Shown in pieces: positions 1-10,922 of a stretch of DNA of 64,000 nucleotides. A model generated the notes under the pieces. The model made no database searches. It was not told the DNA's origin and saw nothing but the letters and a program-made list of their open reading frames with translations. How positions within the stretch are numbered: position 1 is the first letter of the stretch; each line of letters starts with the position of its first letter. Both the position numbers and the translations under genes were made by a program. The stretch comes from Membranipora membranacea (lineage: Eukaryota; Bryozoa; Gymnolaemata; Cheilostomatida; Membraniporidae), in assembly GCA_914767715.1 (NCBI GenBank), contig OU612072.1, forward strand, positions 992,001 to 1,056,000, read 5' to 3'.

Positions 1-412
1 TAGTCTAATGCAGTTTAAACAAACCGCGAGGGGATACACAGGAGATAATTCATTTATCGCCCTGATGATCGTCGTGGTGTTGGTCTTGAGAATAAAGAAT
101 AGAAAAGTTTAATGTTTTACTGGCGATAAATAAGCTGATCTGAGCGGGGTACTTGGTCGATCATTTTCACAAATTAGTTGTGTTATCCGCTTGGATGAAG
201 ATGGATATCCATTCTATAAATTGTAGAAACAATTTCCGACAAAGTTTCAAATTCTAAGTCTTACTGCTCCGTTTTCTATTTATCTCAGAGACCCAACAAT
301 CAATGTAACACAACGAAAAATTATAAATTAGCCAAGTCAGTGCCACATCTATATGGATATGAGAAAAGACAAAACAAAAGGATTGCATATAAATAACCTG
401 CATTTTCTTTAG
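1..412. other. 5' window edge, no gene seen
   Basis: No convincing exon, RNA gene or repeat is visible. The first recognised exon downstream begins in the middle of a codon, so this stretch is probably intron of that gene, with earlier exons lying to the left of the window. Confidence 0.5.
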
Positions 413-3400
413 GAGAGTGGTTGAAGACTCTTTGGATGCACTTCAGTCAGCTACAGCCCCTATAGATGAGTTCAGCTGTTGTGATGTGTGTAGAAGAAAA
501 GATGAGAAGTTTAGATATGCTCAGGTCTACTGTGTCATCTGTGCTAAGAAGTTCTGTGACACCCATATAAAAGTGAGTGAATTTCTTTGCTAACATTATA
601 GATCGATCAGTGTTGCCTTGCTAAGATATAAGAAGGCGCGAGGCGGGAGGTGGCTCCTTGGCTCAGGTAAAGTTTATCACATAGCTCCAATAGGGACAGG
701 GAAAATTCTCCTTCGACCTCATGGTAACAGGATGGTTGTATGTCACATCAGCCTGGCCCAATGATACTTTAGTAGTAGATGGTAGAATAACACTCTTTGT
801 CTAATGATAGTTATCCTCATAGCCCTGAACAGGTCTGCACTAGTGGGCTCTGTATATCGGGATAGATCATTGCTGAAAACCTATGTTTTAGCGTGATATG
901 AGTTAACGATCATGCTTCCATGACATAGCAAAATAAGTATCATTTTGACAATGTTATTATCATGTCACCATTATACTGTATTCTAGAGTCATAATGATGC
1001 TCTGGATGACCACAGAAGGATCCCAATGGTCGAGTATCAGAAAAACTACAGAAAACTGCAAACAAGATACTGTGTCAAACATCCTAGATATCAGTATAGG
1101 ATGGCTTGTGAGGAATGCTATGAGGTTATGTGTATCGGATGTAACGCCGAGTTGACAACTTGCACCGATGGTAAGCTACCCTCCGTTCGGTTTATTAAGA
1201 CGTGATTTATGGATGACATATATTGCAGGATCAACAAAGATTTGGTTATCTATAAGATTTTATTTTTGTGTTGACTTCTTATTACTCCTTCAAGCAAGCA
1301 AAAAGCAATAATAATACAAACTATGTTACGACCATGATCAAGCAGTGAAACCCCGGCTTTTAATCAGTAACAGGCAGTAGCAGCTGACTGGCCATACATT
1401 TCAATAAAATTTTTAAGATTGCTGGCTGTATGAGATTTGGTTGACTATGTCTGTTAAAAGCAATATTTTTACGACCGGTCAAGGTCTAATTAGGGAAATT
1501 GCACAAACCTTAGGTGGAAACTTTATATTATGATTATCTTTCTATTTTCATACAGGGTTACACCACACGATTCTACCTCTCGATGACTTAGAAACTTCAC
1601 TCATTGAGATAATCAATGATAAGAAGATCTGGGTATTTGAAAAAGAAGAGAGTTTTCTTGAAATAGAGAAATCCCTGACCAACAAGTTATCTGAGTTTGA
1701 TGGTGAAACAGAGGAGATGATAGAACAACTTCATCGAGCAAGAGATAAAGAGGTAAGAAAGCTAAAATTGAGTCTACATTGCAGCCTCTATTCATGGCTT
1801 GGAGTGATGTGAGGCCTTACTGTAGAATTACACCTCAGGGTTAAAGGTCACACAATCCCTGCAGCCGCTCTTCGAGATCAATGGGTGGAAATACCCTATG
1901 TCCTAAACTGCCCGATAAGACTACGATGATGATAACCACAAAAGTGTATCCCCCAAAAGCTGATTTTGTGACATTACAAATTGATTATAATATGTAGGTA
2001 TTGGTCTAATTTGGTCAAACGCTTTCCTACAAAATGATGCATGTTTGTAAGAAATGCTCACGCAAATCTCATGCTGATTTTTTTGTGATATCCATACACA
2101 AATGCCCGACCTAATTCCAACTGGAAAGTTCTTTCAAGCCCTTGAACCTTTCAACCTTAACACAATCTCTCCTGATCAATCCCTCGGCTTAATTCATTAC
2201 ACTGCGCTTTACAATAGGTGCAAGAGAAGATTAGTTAGACCAGTGTAGCGTTGCTTTCATTAACAGATTGAGGAAACCAGGGGACAGTATGCTGACCTTG
2301 AGATAAAACTCATCGAGTTGAGGAGCCAATCAAAAGCAAGAATGACTCAGTTCCTGGATGATGAAGTCGGTAAAAAGCTGAATAAGCTGAGCAGACAACT
2401 TCTCAAGATAAACTCAGGAGTCTACTCACATCATCAGGTATGATTTACTATTAATTGTTTTGAGTGTTGTATTTGATAATTACAACAAAATCGCAACTGA
2501 GAAGTAACGGCTATATATTAGCAAACTGTAAAATTCCAAACAGCATTTTCATGAAGAGGTATACACCCGAGGGTGATGGGGGCATGGGAACAAATGACAT
2601 TGAAAGCTCCCTCAAAGAGATTCGAACCCACAACTCTTGCGGCACTAATCGCTTGGCAGTGAATAGCAAGCGCGCTAACCGATTGAGCCATCTCACCATC
2701 CCCAAAACAGAATTGGTTGATGGCGTTAATTGGCATGCCTGCTATTCACTACGCTGAGTTGTGTACTCTCAAGCCATAGGTCATTCCACTCCACCATTGT
2801 CACCCTCTGCAACACAGCATACGTGTAGGACTGTTGGCCTTACATGGCCCATCGCTGGGGCCCCTTGTAGTGAATTTTTTGCTGTCTTTCCATGCTGTCA
2901 CGTATTTCCATGATTCAGTCAGAAGACAAGTACACAGAAGAGGTATACACCCGAGGGTGGTGGGGGCTGGAACAATCAACCTTGAAAGTTCCTTCAATGG
3001 GATTCGAACCCACAACTCATGCGGCACTAATCACTTGGCAGTGAATAGCAAGTGCGCTAACCGATTGTGCATCTCACCACCCCCAAAAAGAATCGGTTGA
3101 TTGCGCTGATTAGCATGCCAGCTATTCACTACTCACACGATTGATGATTGTCTGCTTTCCATTAAAGTTTTTCAATGTATGTTTTTGTGTCATTATAATG
3201 ACTACATACATCATCCCATAATTATTTTAATTCTAACATTATGTTATTCTGAAGACTTTGAAACAATACCCATATTCTTCTCTTGTTTTCAAGGTGGACA
3301 TAATAAAGGGATTTGAGCGCACAAATAAACTCATTGATGAGTTGATTAACATGAAGATAGAGAAATGTAAAGTACCTGTAGTAGATGTGAAAGTTGATGA

Positions 3401-4939
3401 ATCAGGTAAGCAGCACCCTCTCTGGTCAAGCGACCCTCTGGTTAACTGATCAGGCGTTAATATCAAACGTATGTATTAGCAACAGACACGACAGTCACAT
3501 ACATATACGTTTAATGATGGCATAATGCTGTGTTATTGCCCGCATTTAATAGGACTTGTTAAACTTGTTAACGGGTTCATCTGGAGAACAAATGGCCTAT
3601 ATTTTTTGTTGTCAGTTCGCTCACTATCAAGCTAAGCAGTATATATTTCTCTATTCACAAACAAATAGTTAGGCTGGCTAACCTTCATAACATGAAATCC
3701 CTTCAGGCAAAGGATTATTATCCAATATATATCAAGGTTTTAATTGTTTCCACCATTTCTGTTTTTGACAGAGAAGCCTGATACTTTGACCTGTCAGATC
3801 ATCCAATCAGAAGACTTTCTCCCTCTCACCATTCAGGCAAGCCTGCGAAAAGTCCAATTACCAACATCACTGCAACTAATGAGAACTTTGAAGGTTGGTC
3901 GCCAACCTTTATCTGTGTGTCATCACAATGGCATGACATACGTTGGTAATGATGAGGACTACACAATCGAAAGGATAAATGCGGATGGAGAGATTCAGAA
4001 TAATTTCATCAAGCTGAATGGTACTGGGAGTAGCGTGAAGATATTGAATGGAGAACTTTATGTGGCAGTTTGTGACTGGATTAGTTTTGAGTTCACAGTG
4101 AGAGTTTTTGATCTAAACGGACGAGAGCAGCGAAACTGGGAGCATGAAGACAGTGATAACTTTCTGAACCAACTCGGAGTTTATGGGGATGATATTATAC
4201 TCCCTAGCCGACAGAGTAGCACCATAACAGTTTACAACCAAACTGGAGATACAAACAAATCTATCAAACTGCCTCGACCAATTGATGGCGAATTAGCCAT
4301 GACTGCTGGAGAAAACTTTGTTATTCTGTCACACTGTGGATCTAACTGCTTGTTCAAAGTGGACATAAACACCAGTGAAGCCTTATGGACATCAAGGCTT
4401 GTTCGAAATCCACGAGGAGTAGCTCTACTGAGAGACAGATATGTGTTAGTAACTAATGATGGACCGCAGACTAAAATATGGATTCTAGACTGTGAAACTG
4501 GTGAGAGAAGTCCAGAGGATCTGTGAACCTTCATATTGTTTGCTCTGACTATAATCTATGTAACCAACAGTATATGTTAATTATCTCTCCTTATCTCTGC
4601 TATGATTATTCACTGGTAAGAGTAATCTGTGGTGACTTGGAGGCTCTGTGAATCTCCTAGATGATTGTGGTTGGGAGGTTATATGATTGATATCACCACC
4701 AACAACTGTTAGTACCTATTCCTGGGTTTTCTCACTGTATTTCAAAATCACCTAACAAGCCACTAATAATGCTTCTATGAAATATTTTAGGTGAGTTAGT
4801 TGGTGAGCTCTCTGGTGAAACCAAAGATAATAAGTCCGGTAAACTTGACATGGCTGTGACAGATGATGACCAGCTTATCATCACACATTATGAATCCAAC
4901 ACAGTCGAATTTTACCAACTCATCTCAGAGCAACCAAAG
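413..4939 (+). CDS. TRIM-like protein: B-boxes, coiled coil, beta-propeller (5' partial)
   Basis: Seven exons join in phase: 413-572, 987-1170, 1556-1752, 2267-2437, 3294-3405, 3772-4500 and 4791-4939, all with AG acceptors and GT donors. Exons 1-2 encode two B-box-type zinc-binding modules: a CDVC / CVIC / FCDTH / H series, then a CVKH / CEEC / CIGC series. Exons 3-5 are charged and helical, as expected of the B-box C-terminal coiled coil. The large exon 6 looks like NHL/WD-type propeller blades (motifs such as GRQPLSVCHHNGMTYVGN and NPRGVALLRDRYVLVTND). In the TRIM family this layout belongs to E3 ubiquitin ligases or scaffolds, where the coiled coil dimerises and the propeller binds substrate. 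No RING is seen; it may lie outside the window or be absent. After exon 7 the next plausible acceptor (exon at 5231) gives a stop after one codon in this phase, so the exact C-terminus is unsure. Introns contain two SINE copies. Confidence 0.8.
2552..2754 (-). repeat. tRNA-headed SINE/foldback element, copy 1
   Basis: On the minus strand this copy reads as a tRNA-like head with an A box (GGCTCAATCGGTTAGCG), a long variable region and a B box (GGGTTCGAATCTC), followed by a short body ending at GAGGTATACACCC. The long variable region recalls a Leu/Ser-type tRNA. The sequence just outside the head (GCATGCCTGCTATTCACTA on plus) is an imperfect inverted copy of part of the head, so the element can fold back. 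A second copy lies about 180 bp away in the same orientation, in the same TRIM intron. Confidence 0.7.
2937..3134 (-). repeat. tRNA-headed SINE/foldback element, copy 2
   Basis: This is a diverged second copy of the 2552-2754 element, with matching ends: GAAGAGGTATACACCCGAGG at the left and GCTATTCACTAC at the right. The B box (GGGTTCGAATCCC) is intact. The A-box region is changed (TGCACAATCGGTTAGCG), so internal Pol III promoter strength may be reduced. Confidence 0.7.
3772..4500 (+). CDS. Large beta-propeller exon of the TRIM-like gene
   Basis: This 729-nt exon begins after TTTTGACAG and completes the split codon left by exon 5. It encodes about 243 residues with repeated beta-strand/turn patterns (for example VKILNGELYVAV, VYGDDIILPS, GENFVILSHCG). 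These fit four to five propeller blades. Its end is ambiguous. Splicing at the GTGAGA at 4501 joins in frame to an exon at 4791 encoding a further blade. Unspliced reading instead stops at 4524-4526. I favour splicing because the phase fits and the next exon reads as the same fold. Confidence 0.75.
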
Positions 4940-7088
4940 GTAAGTAAAGAAAATGTAATATTTGATTCCCTAGCAATTTTGTGTTTCTGCTTGTGACCCT
5001 AACTGGAGAGATACTGCTAGATACCTGTGATATTCATATTTATGCTTAAAGTTATTCTGACTCTCCTTTTGACCAATAACAAGCTTCATTCCCGCACCCA
5101 TCACATAAGCAACAAATCCTGTGAATACAGTTTGTATTTTCCAGTGCATTGGCCCATTTAGGCAAAGAAAGAGTTTTGTTCCGGTAGATAGTATGCAAGT
5201 TAAGAGCGCTGAACATTTTATGTTTTGTAGGGTTAGACCAGCTGGTCGATCGAGGCAAGCTGGAAACTATAGTCATGCTGGAGCAAAGCTGTATACCAGA
5301 GTAAAACTCAGCCTTCATGTTAAGTACTACGTTTGCATCACAGATGTAAATATGTATATGTGACCGTTGAAAAGCAAGTGAAATGAAAGGAAAGTACATA
5401 ATCCAAGGACAATATATATTTTACAATATTTTCATCAGCTGTTTTATATATTAAATTTAAAAAGAAAATTTGATTTTTCCTCTTTCAACAATTGCAAAAA
5501 TGCCAACAAATTGTCAATAAATGTTGAGTCCATCCTCAAAAATCTGTAGTTTTAATCTTCAGCAACTTGTTATTGGAGGTCAAATGATCCTGCTGTTGAG
5601 GGCATATCCATAGTCTCTGGTACAACAGGGAGGAAGGGTGTCGTACCCTCCCACCCTTCCTGGGTACATATATCTTGCATTTACAGTCTTATTTTTGTGA
5701 AAAAGGAGTTTTGCTCCTATTTATCAGCAGAAGATAGCTCTTACAATAGTATTGAGCTGGAGAAAATAGCCTAGGCTGGGAGATTGTAGAAACAGTCATT
5801 AATGAAAATTTGCGTGATCGAAATATTTGCTGACTACAAATCCCAATGTGTTAAATCAATTCCACCATTTCAAGCATGTACCCTATTAGAATAACCTTCT
5901 GACCTCAATGATGCACACTAGAATATTCTCCCAGTCAGCGCTGATACATCATTTGCAGAGAATAGATAATCAATCATTCAAGGATTATTGGAATCTTTTC
6001 ATTCCATTATCTATTGCTCCCTTTTTCACTGGCCACTACCTCTTCCTCAGGTGGGGGGGGGCACATTTTAGAGACTGAATCTGATCAACATCCAGTTCAT
6101 GGACAGGTTTATACAGAAGTGTCACTCTTTTTGAAGGATTCTTGTAAGGTTCCATTCGATTGCTTTTAAGTTTAGAGGCAAAACAAAAGCATTCAATTTC
6201 CTTACCATACATACCATACCATATATCAAATATTACATAAAATCAGATGATCTGCTGACGTAAACGTGTGTGTGTATGAAGGTCTGCTAATTCCTGATAA
6301 TTTCGCAATAAAATTTGTTGGCATTCTGCTCTGAGATTAAACAAAAACGTTTTTGCCATGAAGTGACATTCATTTAACATTAATTTGAGTTATTGTAGCA
6401 GATGTGCCGGGTAATCTTGGTTATTATCTTCCCTCAGTTTGCTCAATCTGCAAATACAAAAACAGGTGACTATTCCTGTCCTGAGAAAACGTTATACCGG
6501 ACTCTCAATCAGGATCACCCTCTCTAATGCACTCCCAGTCCATAGCTCCATCATGTTAAAGGACTGAAGCATCATGATGTGACATATTAGTGCGCCTTAT
6601 CCCAACTGTGAACATACATGTATATATATAATTATGATAATGTATAAAGCTGTTTGTATGTTTATTGTCACATCCCCATTACAAGAAACAAGTTGGTTCT
6701 ACTATAGGAACATCATGAATGCTAAAGTCTTGAAACTGAGCAGACGCCTTTTAACAAAGGAGTTAGACAATTTTTTTGTTGGTGGAACTAAGAAAATATA
6801 TGAGCGAAGTTCTTGGTCAAAATCCAAGGGAATACTTTTTGATTAATTGGTTACACAGTTTTTTTGCCAAATATTCTGTAAGCTTTTGCAAATCAAATTG
6901 GTTTATATAATAAACACAAGATTACAGATACCACAAACTTTGGTGCTTAGAAGAAGGATTTCATCAAAATGGTAAGTTAGTGGAGTTATTAGATTTTCAT
7001 ATATATATCTTCTCATAGAATTTTGGCAGGGTCTCATGTATTCGAAAGATATTCATAGATAATAACAGAGCAATCTCTCTTATTTCAG
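4940..7088. other. Intergenic/UTR, no supported gene
   Basis: A possible acceptor at 5230 opens a 23-codon stretch beginning LDQLVDRGK, but its phase does not match the preceding TRIM exon. The rest is AT-rich with short poly-G (6052-6060) and TG runs. An open frame at 6634-6846 has no family resemblance and looks like chance. Confidence 0.5.
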
Positions 7089-8188
7089 ATTTTCCATCAA
7101 TTGGGAACCAGGTATGGGTATTTTATTCCATATAGTGACGCTTTAAATCATTTCAATATATACAAGTTTTTCTTTCTGCATGCTTTCAGGACATTGAGAC
7201 TAGGAATACAAGTAGGAGCAGCGGCAGCCCATCCGCCCGCATACTGGTGGTCACTAATCTGGTGTTAACTCTGCTGCTGACTATAACAGTGTCAGCAGTT
7301 ATACACTTTTCTGTGTGGCAGCAAAATACAGTCAGTGAACTGAAGAACACCACACCAGAGTTTGTGAGACACGATCCTCTGCAGTTTGATACAGATAAGG
7401 GATAAGGAATGTTATTAAAGATAATCCTTTAAAATTATTAATAATCTCCCCCAGTACACAGGCTATGTGCAGGCATCATTATGCCACTATTATGGAGTGT
7501 TTATCATCCCAAACCTAACTGGGTTTTAAAGGTTAACTTATGCTTATATATATACGTAGATCAGGTTTGATCCAGTTGGTGCCTGTTCTGCGGTTGTTTC
7601 CTTTCTGCTGGTGAGCTGCCTCCAGCTTGCAAGGGGGTGCAACCCCTAATACTGGCAATTAGCATGAATACTTGGTTATGATAATACCTGTTCACGTGTA
7701 TATAGCAACACTTTTATATTATAGTTCTAAGATTCAGTATTAATTCACTACCAATTTTCAGGAAATGAAGAGATTTCTTTTAACAATGCACAAGAAGGCT
7801 CATTTCAAGGTAAGAATTATCATGCACACATATTGGTGGTACTACAGGGCATTTTTAAGTTTTGCGGTCATGGTTGAGAAGCATAATAGCAATGGGCAAA
7901 TATGCAACATTGAATATTATGTTATCAATTTGAAGCCCTAATGTTCTCATCGTTGGAAAAAGAGTTTTTGATCAGCAAAGTTTACCACAAAAAGATTTTA
8001 TTTATGGCCTTTCTCTAGCCAATAATATATAGAATATCAGGCGTGCAATGTGGTGAGTACTGGTGAAATAAATGACATATTTTTTCCAGTGCGGTTATGA
8101 TACAAGAAGTTTGTCCAGCCTTTATCATTTCGACCTGAAGGAACAGGTGTACAGAATTCAGTCTTCTTCCAGTTTCTTCTACAGATAA
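7089..8188 (+). CDS. Putative small single-pass membrane protein (weak model)
   Basis: Exon 7089-7111 (SIGNQ) joins exon 7190, which encodes a hydrophilic Ser/Arg stretch, then a strong hydrophobic helix of about 25 residues (ILVVTNLVLTLLLTITVSAV), then HFSVWQQN. Two endings are possible. One reads straight through to TAA at 7403-7405. The other uses a donor at 7364 and continues in phase through 7762-7809 and 8090-8188, giving a Lys-rich then Ser-rich tail. The helix suggests a membrane anchor with a short N-terminal tail. The 5' end is not defined: an ATG just before a donor at 6970 is out of phase. No family is recognised. Confidence 0.4.
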
Positions 8189-8358
8189 AGAGCGAGAAAT
8201 AAAAAAAATTCATTCAGGGAATGACATTATTGCAATTGCATCGACAACAATCGCTGAAGTTTTGGAGGTAGAGATAACTGAAACTAGTTTCATACCGGAT
8301 GTTGTACGAAATGAATGCCACAGTGGATACAGATGGTTAGCAAAGTCTAGGCACACAG
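8185..8358 (+). CDS. Orphan exon candidate, unknown protein
   Basis: A 174-nt open stretch lies between an AG at 8183-8184 and GT at 8359. It reads KEREIKKIHSGNDIIAIA... and ends near GYRWLAKSRHTG, and it looks protein-like rather than random. It starts in phase 1 and overlaps the end of the preceding model by four bases, so the two may be alternatives. A second open stretch at 9135-9269 (starting VEFEKSMII after TTCAG) ends in TAG but does not join this one in phase. Neither is recognised. Confidence 0.3.
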
Positions 8359-9269
8359 GTAATCAAGGCCTCTGCCATTACAATCATAATTCATTAAAGG
8401 GTTGTAGATAATAGGAATTTCATTATTGTACATTGTGCACAGGCTAAGGGGTGAGGCCCATTCAAGAAGGATGATTCCTCCAGTTCAGGCTTTTGGGGTA
8501 TCGAACCGGGTGGTCTATCGTGACTTAACTATAGTCCATTGCTTCCAAATATATATGCTGGCCTTTGATCAGAGAATAATACATGTCTATCCATCTGCTA
8601 AGTGGTAAGTTTGTCAAGACTGTCAGTGTCAATAAGAATTCGCTTTGTGAACAATGTGAAATCTGCCAGATTCATAGACAAGTCGAATTGATTCATTGGG
8701 AACATATCCTATAGAATTTGTGCACAAACGCCATCACACTCTGTGATACCTCTGATCTAATTCTGAAAATATTAACATGCTCTGTCTAAATGATGAGATT
8801 GCGGTTATCATTGTTGATCCCAAATTCTTTCCTTTTTTGAAAATCGAGATACCAAGAGATTTTAGCTCCCACTCCTAGCTGTTTTTGTGGTGTTGACACG
8901 ATTATCTTTTGTGTGGATTTGAAAATCTAGCTAACGCCTTTGCGTCACTCTCTAACGTAAGGCTATTATCGGTGGCAGATGAAATCCCATAAAAAAAAAC
9001 AATTTGGCAGACCTGCTTTAGATGAATATGCTGCTCAAAATTCATAGTATTCTGTTTCTAACCTATAACAATGACTCTCAAAAACATATCTACTATAATC
9101 ATGAATAAGCGATTCTCAAATTTTGGCCATTCAGGTGGAGTTTGAAAAGTCTATGATTATAGAGGCGTATGAAGGGTTTGATTCTATCATCATGGATCAA
9201 TATAAAGCGAAAAAGCTTACCAACGATACAATTCAGGGTGTCGATAATTTGAAGCCTGAAACTATGTAG

Positions 9270-10922
9270 CAGGTTGAGATGTCTAGTATTCATACCTTAT
9301 TTCATGTTGTAGATGGTGACATCACCAAAACAGTATGCTATTTGTAATAGTTGAAGATCATGGCATGTTCAGGAGACCAAGATTCATAGATATTACCATG
9401 TGAAGAGTAATACTTATGATGCTCTCTTGATGTACTCCGCAGACAAGAAAGGATGACAGCAGAGATCTACAGTTTACAATGACACTAAAGTATGTAGTAG
9501 TTGATATTATCATCATTAACTGATGATAAAGGACTGGCAGTTGCATATATTTTTGAAAAGAAGACGAATATAAATAGGATGAGAAATTTAACTCTCTTGG
9601 TCACTCAGATATTTCTGATCTATCAGCACATTTCCATAGAAGACACTAGGATGTAAAGTATCTTGTGCGAATGTTGCGTTTTTTATGGTAATAATATTAT
9701 ACACAATCCCTGTTAGGCCAAATCTTATAAATCCAGGTAAAAATAATTCCACAATCAAAGCCGGCAACCCTGAGTATCTACCTCGGTTCTAATAGTATGA
9801 AATTTGAGATTGAAGAGCTGTAAAAATATGCCTGTAGAAAAACGTTTGAAATGGATCATTAAATATAAAGCAACTAAGATTTGAGGCATCATCCAAGACC
9901 ACTCTGAAATGATGGGAGTTGTCTTTGTTCAAAACACGGGCAGAAAACTCAGGAAAACAAAATAATACAGTTTCCTTTATTTTTATAGGAAATTGTGTCA
10001 TAGAGGCTTCCTTTTCAATTCCAATTATCAGCTTCAACAAGGGTTATCAAGCCACATTTTGTATTGTATTGTTTGTAGAGATATTGCCATCAAGTAGTAT
10101 TTTACTTAGTAACATGGAGGGGCAGGGTTGCATTTAACACTGCAGTGTACTCCCCCCCATTTAATAATTAATTCAGCCCAGCCATAGCAATTGCTCATAT
10201 TTTATACTTAGAGACCATGTCCTTGTTCAAATCCTAGCTAGGCACCACTGCGTGTTTATAATATAAATAATTATCTTACCTCTCAGTTAAATGTTATCTA
10301 ATGTTTATTTTCACTCTCAGCCCATGATATCGATTATACTAAGGAAAGCTGAGCAAACGAAACTACAGTGCACAAATCAATCAACCCTTAACAAACTGAT
10401 TAAATTTAATTCCATAGCGTTTACTTCAAATATACTTTAAATTCTGAAAATATTTGAGAGTTCACTTATAAGTACAACAATAAAGGTTGGAATTATTTAT
10501 CATGCAAAAACATGATAACAAACCAATTTCAAAACTTTATATTTTTGACATAACCCTAAAGGTACTTAAATGACTGACGTGTTAAACATCACCTGATTTG
10601 TGTTGATAGGTTCCGAGGATAATGCTGCACAATGAATTACTTGACTCATAGATAGGGTGCGAATTAGAGTGTTGGCACTCAACTGAATTAAAAACAGGTA
10701 AGCAGCTTCTCCAGAAAACATCATCACAGCATTCAGGTCTCGTCACGACGTGGACGGTAACACTTTATACACCCCAGATGTAACCCTGAGAGTAAACTAA
10801 TATAAGGTGGCAGGTGGTTATCTTGCAATTAATTGTTGCTAGGTTGCATCGATTGTTGTTTGTTAAATGGAGATTTCAGACATCTAAATTTTTTCTAGTA
10901 TCTGGATAGCAAAAATAGGAAG
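9270..10922. other. Intergenic, nothing supported
   Basis: AT-rich sequence. Short open frames on both strands (for example 9789-10137) show no splice or family support. A possible acceptor at about 10898 precedes the ATG of the next gene, so a 5' UTR exon may start there. Confidence 0.5.
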
